A DNA stretch of 64,000 nucleotides from the NCBI RefSeq assembly GCF_009296025.1, contig NZ_CP045178.1, positions 1,674,001 to 1,738,000 of the forward strand, in the 5' to 3' direction. The notes below the pieces were generated by a model. The model searched no databases, was not told the DNA's origin, and saw only the letters and a program-made list of their open reading frames with translations. The DNA is from Streptomyces tsukubensis (lineage in GTDB: Bacteria; Actinomycetota; Actinomycetes; Streptomycetales; Streptomycetaceae). Position numbers and translations under genes: made by a program. Each line of letters opens with the position of its first letter. The stretch's first letter is position 1. This document shows, one piece after another, positions 1-8,632 of this stretch.

Positions 1-151
1 TCCACGTCGCGACGGGGCCCCTGGCGGGATCGAAGCGGTGGACAGCACAGGCGTTCATGTCGACCCAGAGCAGGGTGCCGTCCGCGGCGTCCCACACAGG
101 ACACTCGGCGAACGACGCCCGCGCGGCCAGCGCGACCTGAGGGGTGGGCAT
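1..151 (-). CDS. SMP-30/gluconolactonase/LRE family protein (partial, N-terminus only)
   Basis: Only the first 50 codons lie inside the window; the gene runs off the left edge. The reading frame from the ATG at 151 gives an N-terminus with FAECPVW (about residues 14-20), then LLWVDM and VHRFDP. This is the first beta-propeller blade pattern of SMP-30/regucalcin/gluconolactonase enzymes, in which the Glu of this motif (here E16) is a metal ligand. A GGAG ribosome site lies about 5 nt before the start. The family hydrolyses sugar lactones; the substrate cannot be told. It follows the DUF1611 gene in the same direction after 66 bp, so the two may be co-transcribed. Confidence 0.75.
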   Translation of the reverse strand, partial: MPTPQVALAARASFAECPVWDAADGTLLWVDMNACAVHRFDPARGPVATW

Positions 152-217
152 GGGGACTCCTTACGGGACGCGATGGCGGGGTGCTACGGGAGGGGGACGC
201 CCCCAGGCCCGCTTCGG

Positions 218-1345
218 TCAGAGGAAGCGCCCGGTGGGCGGCGCTGTCCGGCCCGCCGACCGCTTGGCGCTCGACCGCTCGGCCAGCGCGGCATCCACAG
301 CGTCGATCACGATGTCGGCGCCGCCGTCCAGGACATCGACCACGGGAAGTCCCAGACCGCCGAGGGCTCGGACGTTCTCCCGGCCCCGGGTCACGACGGC
401 CACCACGGGGGCACCGCCGAGTTCCTCCACCAGGGGGATCTCCCGCTCCGGGGCCGCCACCGGCAGGTGTTCCCAGTGATAGCGCGTCCTGCGGCTCGGA
501 TCGTGCACGAAGACGACGGCGTCGGGCCGGGAGCCCTGGAGTATCGAGGTGGCCAGGCCGCCGAAGGCGGGGTGGAGGACAGAGGCCTGGCCCTTGGTGA
601 TGAGCAGATCGTGGCGCGGGTCGGCGGCCTGAACGAGGTGCTCGACCAGGCCGGCCGCCTGGAAGACCGGGGCACGGTCGATGATTGCGCCCGTCGTGCA
701 GCCGACGAGCTGGCAGGTCTGGCCGGTGCCCACATATCCGGTGTCGACACCGCGGGCCCGTGCCGCGCGGAGGAGTTCGAGGGCGGCCGTGCGCTTGCCC
801 ACGACGCAGTCACTGCCCGCGACGTGCAGCACGGAGGCCCGGGTCCTGTCCGACCGGCCCGAGTACTTGGGCAGATGGGGATAGGGGCGGCGGATGTCGA
901 CGATCCTGCGGCCGTCCGCCATCAGCTCCGGCAGATCCGTGCCGGAGAGCTGGAGGTGCAGACAGGACAGGATGTGCAGACCGGCCCTGGCGGCCGCGCG
1001 CACCTGGTCCCACCAGAAGGCGGGCAGATCGCCGGGCGGCCGCGGTACATGCCGGAAGGCGCTGTCCGCCGTCTCTCCGTGGTCGGACTCGGTCATCGCG
1101 ATGACGAACGCGTCCGGGGCGTAGGCCAGCGCCTGGTCGATGCTCGACACGACCGGAACGTCCGTCCCCGGCACCGCACCCGCCGTGGTCCGAGCCCCGT
1201 GGGAGCGGTCGATGACGGCGACGGTTTCCAGCACCGTACTGTGCCGCAACACCCCTTGCGCGGTCTTGCCCTCGGGGTGAGCGAGGACCCCGTCCGCGAA
1301 CAGCACCGCGCGCAGGGGCAATCGTGAGAACTCTTCCGACAGCAT
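218..1345 (-). CDS. DUF1611 domain-containing protein
   Basis: A 375-residue protein with an N-terminal Rossmann-like half (VLFADGVLAH, then VIDRSHGARTTAG) and a C-terminal half starting near residue 165 with a P-loop-like HVAGSDCVVGKRTAALELL, followed by YVGTGQTCQLVG and HPSRRTRYHW-type motifs. This is the two-part build of the DUF1611 family. One characterised branch (DgcN) is reported to act on D-glutamate together with a dipeptide epimerase; no epimerase is visible here, so the substrate is unknown. The ATG at 1345 has only a weak ribosome site. It may be transcribed together with the lactonase-family gene downstream. Confidence 0.75.
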   Translation of the reverse strand: MLSEEFSRLPLRAVLFADGVLAHPEGKTAQGVLRHSTVLETVAVIDRSHGARTTAGAVPGTDVPVVSSIDQALAYAPDAFVIAMTESDHGETADSAFRHVPRPPGDLPAFWWDQVRAAARAGLHILSCLHLQLSGTDLPELMADGRRIVDIRRPYPHLPKYSGRSDRTRASVLHVAGSDCVVGKRTAALELLRAARARGVDTGYVGTGQTCQLVGCTTGAIIDRAPVFQAAGLVEHLVQAADPRHDLLITKGQASVLHPAFGGLATSILQGSRPDAVVFVHDPSRRTRYHWEHLPVAAPEREIPLVEELGGAPVVAVVTRGRENVRALGGLGLPVVDVLDGGADIVIDAVDAALAERSSAKRSAGRTAPPTGRFL

Positions 1346-1480
1346 GGGACCCGAGGTTACCGGCCCCTCGATCGGGAGCAGGAGGAGGGCCCCGGACGCA
1401 GCGGACCCCTCAGACGCGCGCTGCGGGGCGAGGCGCTCGGTCCCCGCTGATGTCGGGGCCGGACGCGACCGTCAGGACCC

Positions 1481-1526
1481 GGCGGGGAGGGGCGCCCGGT
1501 CAGCGGACCGGGCGCCCCTCCCCGCC
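1481..1526 (-). terminator. Perfect 21-bp hairpin, probable terminator of the YeaQ-like gene
   Basis: Arms 1481-1501 and 1506-1526 are exact inverted repeats of 21 bp around a 4-nt loop. The hairpin begins 20 bp past the stop codon of the minus-strand membrane-protein gene and lies before the start of the DUF1611 gene. It has no T-tract, which is common for streptomycete terminators. Confidence 0.8.
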
Positions 1527-1546
1527 GTGCCGTACCTGTGCCCGCG

Positions 1547-1828
1547 TCAGGCCCGCGTGCGCCGTTTGTTGCCCCTGATCGCCATGTACAGCATGTCGCC
1601 GACCCCGACGATGACGACGGCGGCGATGAGCTGGAGGACGTGCCTGCCCCAGTCGATGCCGCTGGTGTCGCGGATGCCGAAGGCCGAGGCGAGTGAGTTG
1701 CCCACCACACCTCCGATGATGCCGAAGATGGTGACCAGCCAGATCGGGCTGTGCTGCTTGCCCGGGATGATCGCCTTCGCGATGAGTCCCAGCACGAAAC
1801 CCACGATGATCGCCCACAACCAGCCCAT
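1547..1828 (-). CDS. GlsB/YeaQ/YmgE family stress response membrane protein
   Basis: A 93-residue, almost entirely hydrophobic protein with three membrane segments (about 2-20, 29-50 and 64-84). It has the family features: MGWLWAIIVGFVLGLIAK at the N-terminus, PG after the first helix, and a glycine-rich IIGGVVGN second helix. Members are small inner-membrane proteins linked to general or acid stress; the molecular role is not known. The start is fixed by GAGGAG six bases before the ATG at 1828. It is followed by a strong hairpin terminator. Confidence 0.9.
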   Translation of the reverse strand: MGWLWAIIVGFVLGLIAKAIIPGKQHSPIWLVTIFGIIGGVVGNSLASAFGIRDTSGIDWGRHVLQLIAAVVIVGVGDMLYMAIRGNKRRTRA

Positions 1829-2149
1829 GACTGCCTCCTCGTACGTTCCGCACCGGGCGGCCCGCGCACGGCCCGCGTACGGCCCGAGCCGACCGGGACC
1901 GCTCTCGATCAAGACCGCGCACTCGATTACCGACAGTCTCGGCTCGTCCTCCCTACGGCGCATGTCGGATACACCCTTACGCGGTACGCCGTCTCGTTCG
2001 CCCCGATCGGAGGAGCCCCGGTCTCGTTGACGGGGCGGGGTCGGCGTACCGTGAGGGAGGTTCGGACCGGGGTGGGCGCGGTGACGCCGCGGTACACCTC
2101 CGGCCCCTCGGTGACAGCCCCCCGCGGTGCGGGGGAAGGGTGGTTGGAC
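1829..2149. other. Divergent intergenic region, no gene recognised
   Basis: This stretch separates the start of the YeaQ-like gene (minus) from the DUF3099 gene (plus) and must hold both promoters. The reading frames crossing it are compositionally biased and match nothing I recognise. No clear -35/-10 pair stands out. Confidence 0.4.
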
Positions 2150-2521
2150 GTGGCGCGGAAGCAGAGCGGCGGCGCGGAGGTCTTCCGGATCACGGGAGCG
2201 CGGCAGGGCCTCGCGGAGGACGTACGCGGCAGGCAGCGAAGGTACGTCATCTCGATGCTGATCCGCACGGCCGCGGTGATTCTCTCGGTCACCCTGTGGA
2301 ACGTGGAACGGTATGTGGCCATCGCGGCGCTCGTCCTCGGTGTCTTCCTCCCCTATGTGGCGGTGGTGATCGCCAACGCGGGCCGGGAGAACGTCCCCTC
2401 GCTGCCCTCGACCTTCGTGCCCGCCCCCACGAGGCCGGTCCTCGAAGCGCCCGCGCCCGCCGCGGAGCGGACCGAGGCGCCGGGCGGCGAGCGTCACGAT
2501 GCGACGGGGACGGCGAGCTGA
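2150..2521 (+). CDS. DUF3099 domain-containing membrane protein
   Basis: A 123-residue protein. The core (about residues 30-80) has two adjacent membrane helices, MLIRTAAVILSVTLW and VAIAALVLGVFLPYVAVVIA, preceded by the basic RQRRYVISM segment, as expected for the small actinobacterial DUF3099 family. The C-terminal 40 residues are rich in Pro, Ala and Glu. I chose the GTG at 2150, which has a GGGGGAAGGG-like ribosome site about 10 bases upstream; the frame stays open further upstream but without family-like sequence. Function is unknown. Confidence 0.75.
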   Translation: MARKQSGGAEVFRITGARQGLAEDVRGRQRRYVISMLIRTAAVILSVTLWNVERYVAIAALVLGVFLPYVAVVIANAGRENVPSLPSTFVPAPTRPVLEAPAPAAERTEAPGGERHDATGTAS

Positions 2522-2633
2522 CCGGACGCCTCCCCCGGTGTCCGCTCGCCCCCTGCCGCCGCCCGCCCGCACCCGAAAAGCTCCGGTCAATCATGCTGTT
2601 CCTGTGCACCCCGGTAGGTCCCCCGTGACATAC

Positions 2634-2713
2634 TTCGTACGCGCTCCGCATCCCCCGTCGGAGCGAAAGACCGACGCCGGGCAGCTCCCCCCGTGGCTGC
2701 TCGGCGTCGCCTT
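2634..2713 (+). ncRNA. Probable 6C small RNA (two C-loop hairpins)
   Basis: Two consecutive hairpins occupy this gene-free stretch. The first has a 7-bp stem (2642-2648 with 2659-2665) and a loop containing a run of five C. The second has a 14-bp stem with one G-U pair (2672-2685 with 2696-2709) and a loop containing six C, and is followed by CCTTTT. Two stem-loops with runs of C in both loops, the second acting as terminator, is the hallmark of the actinobacterial 6C RNA family. The 5' end is estimated. Confidence 0.7.
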
Positions 2714-2806
2714 TTCCACGGTCCTCCGGGGCTGTTTCCCTGTTCGCGGACGTGTCCCGCGGACGTTCCCGTTCCTGGATGTTCGCGCGAGTTCCTGGAT
2801 GTGCGT

Positions 2807-3031
2807 GTGAGTGACGAGACCCTGATCTGTTCCGCCAAGGGCTGCCGTGCGCCCGCCGAGTGGGTGCTGGCGTGGAACAACCCCACGCTGCACACGCCCG
2901 AGCGGCGCAAGACGTGGCTGGCCTGTGAGGAGCACCGCGAGCACCTTTCGCAGTTCCTCGGGGTGCGCGGCTTCCTCAAGGACGTCGTGGAGCTGGAGCG
3001 GTGGCAGGCGCGGGAGACCACCGGGGACTGA
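2807..3031 (+). CDS. Small conserved hypothetical protein, possible zinc-binding
   Basis: A 74-residue protein starting at GTG 2807, possibly two codons earlier at GTG 2801. It carries ICSAKGC near the N-terminus and LACEEHREHL in the middle; this Cys/Cys...Cys/His/His spacing could bind one zinc. I recall close relatives of this size in streptomycetes, some annotated loosely as acetone-carboxylase-like, but no function is established. A 12-bp direct repeat (gttcctggatgt) lies just before the start. The gene faces moaA tail to tail, with a 31-bp tandem array between them. Confidence 0.6.
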   Translation: MSDETLICSAKGCRAPAEWVLAWNNPTLHTPERRKTWLACEEHREHLSQFLGVRGFLKDVVELERWQARETTGD

Positions 3032-3060
3032 TTCGCCCGCCTGTCACCGACAGTGGCTGG

Positions 3061-3185
3061 CTCCTCGGCCGTCGACCGGGACCGCGGCTCGCTCCTCAGC
3101 CGTCGACCCGGACCGCGGCTCGCTCCTCAGCCGTCGACCCGGACCGCGGCTCGCTCCTCAGCCGTCGACCGGGACCCGCGGCTCT
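3061..3185. repeat. 31-bp tandem array, about four copies, abutting the moaA stop
   Basis: Units start at 3061, 3092, 3123 and 3154. The second and third are identical; the first and last differ at a few positions. Each contains a GTCGAC and a CCGCGG palindrome. Read on the minus strand each unit carries GGCTGA, the same bases as the last glycine and stop codon of moaA, so the array looks like repeated slippage of the moaA 3' end. Confidence 0.9.
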
Positions 3186-4174
3186 CAGCCGCCGATGGAC
3201 GACATCGGGCGGTCCGGCTGGAGGAACGACGGGTCGTCGAGTCCCGAGCCGGCCTTCTTGCCCCACATCGCCAGCTTCCAGATCCGGCCGATCTCCTCGT
3301 CGGGCGCGTCCGAGCGCAGGGCGGCCCGCAGGTCCGTCTCCTCGGTGGCGAAGAGGCAGTTGCGGATCTGTCCGTCGGCGGTGAGCCTCGTACGGTTACA
3401 GGCGGAGCAGAAGGGCCGGGTGACGGAGGCGATCACTCCGACGCTGTGCGGCCCGCCGTCGACCAGCCAGCGTTCGGCCGGCGCGGAACCGCGTTCGCCG
3501 TCGGTCTCGGGTGTGAGGGTGAAGCGGGTGCGCAGCGACTCAAGGATGTCACCCGCGGTGATCATGCCTTCGCGCTTCCAGCCGTGCTGGGCGTCGAGGG
3601 GCATCTGCTCGATGAAGCGCAGCTCGTAGCCGTTCGCGACGGCCCAGGCCAGCAGCTCGGGCGCCTCGTCGTCGTTGACCCCCGGCATCAGGACGGTGTT
3701 GACCTTGACGGGAGTGAGGCCCGCCTCGCGGGCGGCTTCGAGACCGGCCAGGACGTCCTTGTGGCGGTCGCGCCTCGTGAGGGTCTTGAACACGTCGGGG
3801 CGCAGGGTGTCGAGGGAGACGTTGACCCGGTCGAGTCCCACGTCCTTGAGGGCGGCGGCGGTGCGCTTCAGGCCGATCCCGTTGGTCGTCAGGGACATCC
3901 TCGGGCGGCGCTCCAGTGCGGCGCAGCGCTCCACGACGGAGACGAGGCCAGGACGGAGCAGTGGTTCGCCGCCGGTGAAGCGCACCTCGGTGACGCCGAG
4001 GTCATTGACGGCGATGGAGACGAGCCTGACGATCTCGTCGTCGGTCAGCAGATCGGGTTTGGTGAGCCATTGCAGGCCCTCTTCCGGCATGCAGTACGTG
4101 CAGCGGAGGTTGCACCGGTCCGTCAACGAGACCCTCAGATCGGTGGCCACCCGGCCGTAGGTGTCGATCAGCAC
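3185..4174 (-). CDS. moaA: GTP 3',8-cyclase MoaA
   Basis: A 329-residue radical-SAM enzyme of molybdenum cofactor synthesis that converts GTP to 3',8-cyclo-dihydro-GTP. The radical-SAM cluster motif is DRCNLRCTYC (Cys 21, 25, 28). The second, C-terminal cluster site is CSACNRTRLTADGQIRNC, and the protein ends in the Gly-Gly tail required in this family. Length is typical. The start is GTG 4174 behind AGGGAAGGGG. No other moa gene is nearby. Its stop codon is embedded in the last copy of a 31-bp tandem array. Confidence 0.97.
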   Translation of the reverse strand: MLIDTYGRVATDLRVSLTDRCNLRCTYCMPEEGLQWLTKPDLLTDDEIVRLVSIAVNDLGVTEVRFTGGEPLLRPGLVSVVERCAALERRPRMSLTTNGIGLKRTAAALKDVGLDRVNVSLDTLRPDVFKTLTRRDRHKDVLAGLEAAREAGLTPVKVNTVLMPGVNDDEAPELLAWAVANGYELRFIEQMPLDAQHGWKREGMITAGDILESLRTRFTLTPETDGERGSAPAERWLVDGGPHSVGVIASVTRPFCSACNRTRLTADGQIRNCLFATEETDLRAALRSDAPDEEIGRIWKLAMWGKKAGSGLDDPSFLQPDRPMSSIGG

Positions 4175-4409
4175 GTGGGCCCCTTCCCTGTCGGCTTCCC
4201 GCGCGTCCCTGTCGACATCGGGCGCGCTGTCTCCCGAGCGTACGTGACAGGTCCGGGGGCGGCGGAGTCCCGATCCGACGACGGCCGCCCGGCCGGGTTG
4301 TGGAGATCTACGACGGCGTTCCCGGCCGGGGCCCTCCTGAGGTCCCGCGGGGCCGTTCTCTCCACGTCTCCCGGCCGTGCGGCCGATGTCATGGGGCGGG
4401 CGCCGTCCG

Positions 4410-6050
4410 TCAGTGGGCGCCGGTACCGGTCAAAGACCTGACCTCCAGTTCGGCGTACTTGCCCGTGTCCGGGGTCTCCTTCGAGAACAGCGTGCCGAGC
4501 CAGCCGAGGAGGAACCCGAGCGGGATGGAGACGAGCCCCGGGTTCTCCAGCGGGAAGAAGTGGAAGTCCACACCGGGGAACATCGAGGTGGCCTTCCCCG
4601 AGACGACCGGGGAGAACAGCACGAGCAGCACGGAGGAGGCGAGGCCTCCGTAGATCGACCAGAGGGCGCCCTGAGTGGTGAAGCGCTTCCAGAAGAGGCT
4701 GTAGAGGATCGTGGGGAGGTTGGCGGAGGCCGCTACCGCGAAGGCGAGCGCGACGAGCCCCGCCACGTTCAGGTCACGGGAGAGGGCGCCGAGCGCGATG
4801 GAGACGATGCCGATGAGGACCGTGGCGTAGCGGGCGGCCCGCATCTCCTGCTTCTCGGTGGCACGGCCCTTCTTGATGACGTTGGCGTAGATGTCGTGGG
4901 CGAACGACGAGGAGGAGGCGAGGGTGAGTCCCGCGACCACGGCGAGGATGGTGGCGAAGGCGACCGCGGAGATCGTGGCCAGCAGGACCGCGCCCCAGGT
5001 GGAGTCGACACCTCCGATGTGCAGGGCGAGCAGGGGCGCCGCGGTGTTGCCCGCCGGGTTGGAGGCGATGATCTCGTCGGGCTTGATGAGGGCCGCCGCG
5101 CCGAAGCCGAGGGCGATGGTCATCAGGTAGAAGACGCCGATGATGCCGATGGCCCAGTTGACGGATTTACGGGCGGCCTTGGCCGTGGGGACCGTGTAGA
5201 AGCGGATGAGGATGTGCGGCAGCCCCGCGGTGCCCAGCACCAGGGCGATGCCGAGGGAGAGGAAGTCCAGCTTCGACGTGCCGGTCAGGCCGTACTTGAG
5301 CCCGGGTTCGAGAAAGGCGGAGCCCTTGCCGCTGTTGGAGGCGGCCGAGCCCAGCAGGTCGGAGATGTTGAAGTCGAACTTCAGCAGGACCAGGAAGGTG
5401 ATCAGCAGGGTGCCGCAGATCAGCAGGACCGCCTTGACCATCTGGACCCAGGTGGTGCCCTTCATACCGCCGATCGTCACGTAGACGATCATGAGTACGC
5501 CGACCAGGGCGACGATGCCGATCTTGCCCGCGTCGCTGGTGATGCCGAGCAGCAGCGAGACGAGGACGCCCGCGCCCGCCATCTGGGCCAGCAGGTAGAA
5601 GATCGACACCACGATGGTGGAGACCCCGGCGGCGGTACGTACCGGGCGCTGGCGCATGCGGTAGGCGAGGACGTCACCCATGGTGTACCGGCCGGAGTTG
5701 CGCAGCGGTTCCGCGACCAGGAGCAGGGCGACGAGCCAGGCGACCAGGAAGCCGATGGAGTAGAGGAAGCCGTCGTAGCCGAAGAGGGCGATGGCTCCGG
5801 CGATCCCCAGGAAGGACGCGGCGGACATGTAGTCGCCTGAGACGGCGAGGCCGTTCTGGAATCCGGTGAACTGGCGTCCGCCGGCGTAGAAGTCGGACGC
5901 GCTCTTGGTCTGGCGTCCGGCCCAGACGGTGATGACCAGGGTCGCGACCACGAAGATCGCGAACAGGGTGATGATCAGCGGCCGGTGCTCGCTCGCCTCG
6001 CCGACGGCGAGGGGGAGGCCCTGGGCGGCCAGGGGTGGTGCGGCGCTCAT
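4410..6050 (-). CDS. Cation/acetate (monocarboxylate) symporter, SLC5 family
   Basis: A 546-residue membrane protein with about 13 helices. It has solute:sodium symporter features: FYAGGRQFTGFQNGLAVSGD near residue 50, then SAASFLGIAGAIALFGYDG and LVAEPLRNSG. It resembles the ActP branch that imports acetate and other short carboxylates. The ATG at 6050 overlaps the stop of the DUF485 gene by 4 bp, and DUF485 proteins are the usual partner of this transporter branch, which supports the assignment. The exact substrate cannot be read from sequence. Confidence 0.9.
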   Translation of the reverse strand: MSAAPPLAAQGLPLAVGEASEHRPLIITLFAIFVVATLVITVWAGRQTKSASDFYAGGRQFTGFQNGLAVSGDYMSAASFLGIAGAIALFGYDGFLYSIGFLVAWLVALLLVAEPLRNSGRYTMGDVLAYRMRQRPVRTAAGVSTIVVSIFYLLAQMAGAGVLVSLLLGITSDAGKIGIVALVGVLMIVYVTIGGMKGTTWVQMVKAVLLICGTLLITFLVLLKFDFNISDLLGSAASNSGKGSAFLEPGLKYGLTGTSKLDFLSLGIALVLGTAGLPHILIRFYTVPTAKAARKSVNWAIGIIGVFYLMTIALGFGAAALIKPDEIIASNPAGNTAAPLLALHIGGVDSTWGAVLLATISAVAFATILAVVAGLTLASSSSFAHDIYANVIKKGRATEKQEMRAARYATVLIGIVSIALGALSRDLNVAGLVALAFAVAASANLPTILYSLFWKRFTTQGALWSIYGGLASSVLLVLFSPVVSGKATSMFPGVDFHFFPLENPGLVSIPLGFLLGWLGTLFSKETPDTGKYAELEVRSLTGTGAH

Positions 6051-6415
6051 GCTTGGCCCTCCATACGGGACTTGATCGCCTCGGCCTTGGGGTCGAGGCG
6101 GGTCGCGGCATGGTGGGAGTACCACCAGGCGATGAGGAAGGTGGTGAGGAACTGGCCGAGGCCCAGGACGAGGGCGACGTTGATGTTGCCGAACAGCTTG
6201 GTGCCCATGAAGCCGCCCGCGTAGTTGGACAGCAGCACGTACAGCAGGTACCAGAGGATGAAGGCGATGGTCAGGGGAAAGGCGAAGGAGCGGTGGGCTC
6301 GGCGGAGTTCGCCGAATTCCGCGCTCTCCTGCACCTCTACGAACGCTGCCGTCGTGGGCGTGACGGGACTGGTGTCCGCGCCGCCCTCCGGCGGCCCGGA
6401 TGCGTCGGTGGCCAC
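6047..6415 (-). CDS. DUF485 domain-containing membrane protein, symporter partner
   Basis: A 122-residue protein with the DUF485 core: LRRAHRSFAFPLTIAFILWY, a first helix, YAGGFMGTKLFGNINVALVLG, and a second helix ending in YSHHAATRLDPKAE. I placed the start at GTG 6415 because AAGGAG sits five bases upstream; an ATG at 6487 would add 24 Pro/Thr-rich residues but has a poor ribosome site. The stop overlaps the symporter start (ATGA), so the two are translated together. The family usually accompanies acetate-type symporters; its own role is not defined. Confidence 0.85.
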   Translation of the reverse strand: MATDASGPPEGGADTSPVTPTTAAFVEVQESAEFGELRRAHRSFAFPLTIAFILWYLLYVLLSNYAGGFMGTKLFGNINVALVLGLGQFLTTFLIAWWYSHHAATRLDPKAEAIKSRMEGQA

Positions 6416-6844
6416 GGAGTCTCCTTGTGATGCGGGTACGGCGCGGGCCGGTCCCGTCGGTGTCGGTGTGGGTGATGAAGGGGGCATGGTGCTCTTGCGA
6501 CCTCGCAGTGATGTGGTCCGGGCGTCCGGCCGGCTTGCTGCCGGTGCGAAGGGGTCCGGGCCGACTGGGGGTTGGCGGTGCTGATGCCCCCTGCACAACG
6601 GCACGGCGGCGCGCACGACGTGGTTCAACGCGGGCGTTTTTTCGCCAGGGCGGTTTTTCGTAAAGCGTTGCTGGCCAGGGATGTACGGGGATAGCTTCAT
6701 CCCGAACAGGCGTCATGTACCTGTCGCCCGCTCAGTCGCGTTCCAGACCGGCTCGGCAGCGTGCGCGCAGCGCGCCCGTGCCGACCCACCAGTACGCACT
6801 CGCACAGACGCTCTGTCCTCACCCGTAACCGAACTGGAGATCCC
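6416..6844. promoter_or_regulatory. Divergent promoter region between symporter operon and subtilisin gene
   Basis: A 430-bp gene-free stretch, locally AT-richer around 6630-6700 with two T-runs (gttttttcg and gtttttcg). It must carry the promoters of both divergent units. I see no clear repressor operator or riboswitch. Confidence 0.4.
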
Positions 6845-8392
6845 ATGACGGTGCACCTCGCCCGCCCACGCCGCCTTCTCGCCATCCCGCTGGGCCTCGC
6901 GGTCGCCTCCGCGCTGGCCGTACTGCCCGCGACCGGCGCCGCCGCAGCCGACACAGGAGCGGGCGGAGCACCGGACAGACCCGCGGCCGCGGCGACCGAC
7001 GGCAGCCCGATGAGCTACGTCGTCAACGTCGTGCCAGGACTGGGCAAGACCTCGTACCTCAAGCGGGCCATCGCGCGGGCGGGCGGCGAGATCGTCACCT
7101 CCTACGAGCGCATAGGCGTCGTCGTCGTGAAATCCTCCGCGGCGGACTTCGCCAAGGACATCCGCGAGGTCCCCGGCGTGCAGAGCGCGGGCGCGACCCG
7201 TACGACCCCGCTGACGGCTCAGTCCACCACCGACATGGGCGCGCCCGTGAAGCTGTCGGCGGCCGGGGCGAAGGCCGCGGAGAAGAAGGCGGAGACCGCG
7301 CAGGACCCGCTGGAGCCCCTGCAGTGGGACCTGGCAGCCATAAAGGCGGACAAGGCACACAAGAAGACGCTGGGCAGCAGCAAGGTGACCGTCGCCGTCA
7401 TCGACACGGGCGTGGACGACACCCACCCGGACATAGCGCCCAACTTCAACCGCGAGGCCTCGGTCAACTGCGTGGGCGGCAAGCCCAACACGGCGGACGG
7501 CGCCTGGCGGCCGAGCGCGGCGGAGAGCCCGCACGGCACGCACGTCGCCGGCGAGATAGCCGCGGCCAAGAACGGCATAGGCATGACCGGTGTCGCCCCC
7601 GGAGTGAAGGTCTCCGGCATCAAGGTGTCGACCACCGACGGGTTCTTCTACACCGAGGCCGTCGTCTGCGGCTTCATGTGGGCGGCCGACCACGGTGTCG
7701 ACGTCACCAACAACAGCTATTACACCGACCCGTGGAACTTCAACTGCAAGGACGACCCGGACCAGAAGGCACTGGTCGACGCGGTCGGCAGGGCCACGCG
7801 CTACGCCGAGTCCAAGGGCACGGTCAACGTCGCCGCCTCGGGCAACGAGAACAACGACCTGGCCTCGGACTCCATCCTCGACCCGGCGAGCCCGAACGAC
7901 TCCACCCCCGCCGACCGGGTCATCGACCCCTCGAAGTGCCTCGACATACCGACCCAGTTGCCCGGTGTGGTGACCGTCTCGGCGACCGGCGCCAAGGGGC
8001 TCAAGTCGTCGTTCTCCAACTACGGCAACGGCGTCATCGACATCGCGGCCCCCGGCGGCGACTCCACCGCCTACCAGACGCCTGCGCCGCCGGCCACGAG
8101 CGGCCTGATCCTCGGCACGCTGCCGGGCGGCGGTTACGGCTACATGGCGGGTACGTCGATGGCCTCTCCGCACGTCGCGGGCGTCGCCGCGCTCATCAGG
8201 TCCACGCACCCGCACGCCTCGGCGGCCGCGGTGAAGGCGCTGCTGTACGCGGGCGCCGACAACACCGCCTGCACCGACCCGTACGACATCGACGGTGACG
8301 GCACCGTGGACGCGGTGTGCGAGGGCGGCAAGAAGAAGAACGGCTTCTACGGCGAGGGCGTCGCCAACGCGCTGAACGCCGTCAGGAAGTAA
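6845..8392 (+). CDS. Secreted S8 family serine peptidase (subtilisin-like)
   Basis: A 515-residue preproprotease. A Sec signal peptide covers residues 1 to about 34 (ending GAAA before ADTG). An I9-like prodomain follows (SYVVNVVPG, then GGEIVTSYERIGVVVV). The catalytic triad is visible as VIDTGVDDTH (Asp187), HGTHVAG (His230) and GTSMASPHVAG (Ser438). Late in the chain, YDIDGDGTVDAV resembles a calcium-binding loop. The ATG at 6845 follows CTGGAGA. The enzyme should be exported and self-activate, like other streptomycete secreted subtilisins. A hairpin terminator follows. Confidence 0.95.
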   Translation: MTVHLARPRRLLAIPLGLAVASALAVLPATGAAAADTGAGGAPDRPAAAATDGSPMSYVVNVVPGLGKTSYLKRAIARAGGEIVTSYERIGVVVVKSSAADFAKDIREVPGVQSAGATRTTPLTAQSTTDMGAPVKLSAAGAKAAEKKAETAQDPLEPLQWDLAAIKADKAHKKTLGSSKVTVAVIDTGVDDTHPDIAPNFNREASVNCVGGKPNTADGAWRPSAAESPHGTHVAGEIAAAKNGIGMTGVAPGVKVSGIKVSTTDGFFYTEAVVCGFMWAADHGVDVTNNSYYTDPWNFNCKDDPDQKALVDAVGRATRYAESKGTVNVAASGNENNDLASDSILDPASPNDSTPADRVIDPSKCLDIPTQLPGVVTVSATGAKGLKSSFSNYGNGVIDIAAPGGDSTAYQTPAPPATSGLILGTLPGGGYGYMAGTSMASPHVAGVAALIRSTHPHASAAAVKALLYAGADNTACTDPYDIDGDGTVDAVCEGGKKKNGFYGEGVANALNAVRK

Positions 8393-8421
8393 CGAGCGGG
8401 GACACTCACCGTGCGGGCGCC

Positions 8422-8444
8422 GGGCGGAGCCGATCGCTCCGCCC
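8422..8444 (+). terminator. Hairpin terminator after the subtilisin gene
   Basis: Nine-base arms 8422-8430 and 8436-8444 pair perfectly around a 5-nt loop, 30 bp past the stop codon. No T-tract. Confidence 0.7.
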
Positions 8445-8632
8445 TGCGTCGTCCCCGTGCGCCTGCCGGCGCCGTCCCCGGTGGCTGGCGCCGGATACCG
8501 GGCACCGGACACCCGCCGCTCTCCCCGAAGCCCTCCTGTCGCCGCGCCACGCCACGGAAACCGGCCCCGGAACACAACAGGCCACTTCTCCCTGGGGTCT
8601 TGCTGAGCGCGGTGACCGGTCGCGAGGATCCT

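Noticed and set aside
3061..3185. CRISPR array at the 31-bp repeat (and at 42029-42492)
   Set aside because: The units are directly adjacent without spacers, and no cas genes are present.
4410..6716. A 768-codon version of the symporter gene with a long N-terminal extension
   Set aside because: The extension is Arg/Pro-rich and overlaps the DUF485 gene. The ATG at 6050 gives the family N-terminus and a 4-bp overlap.
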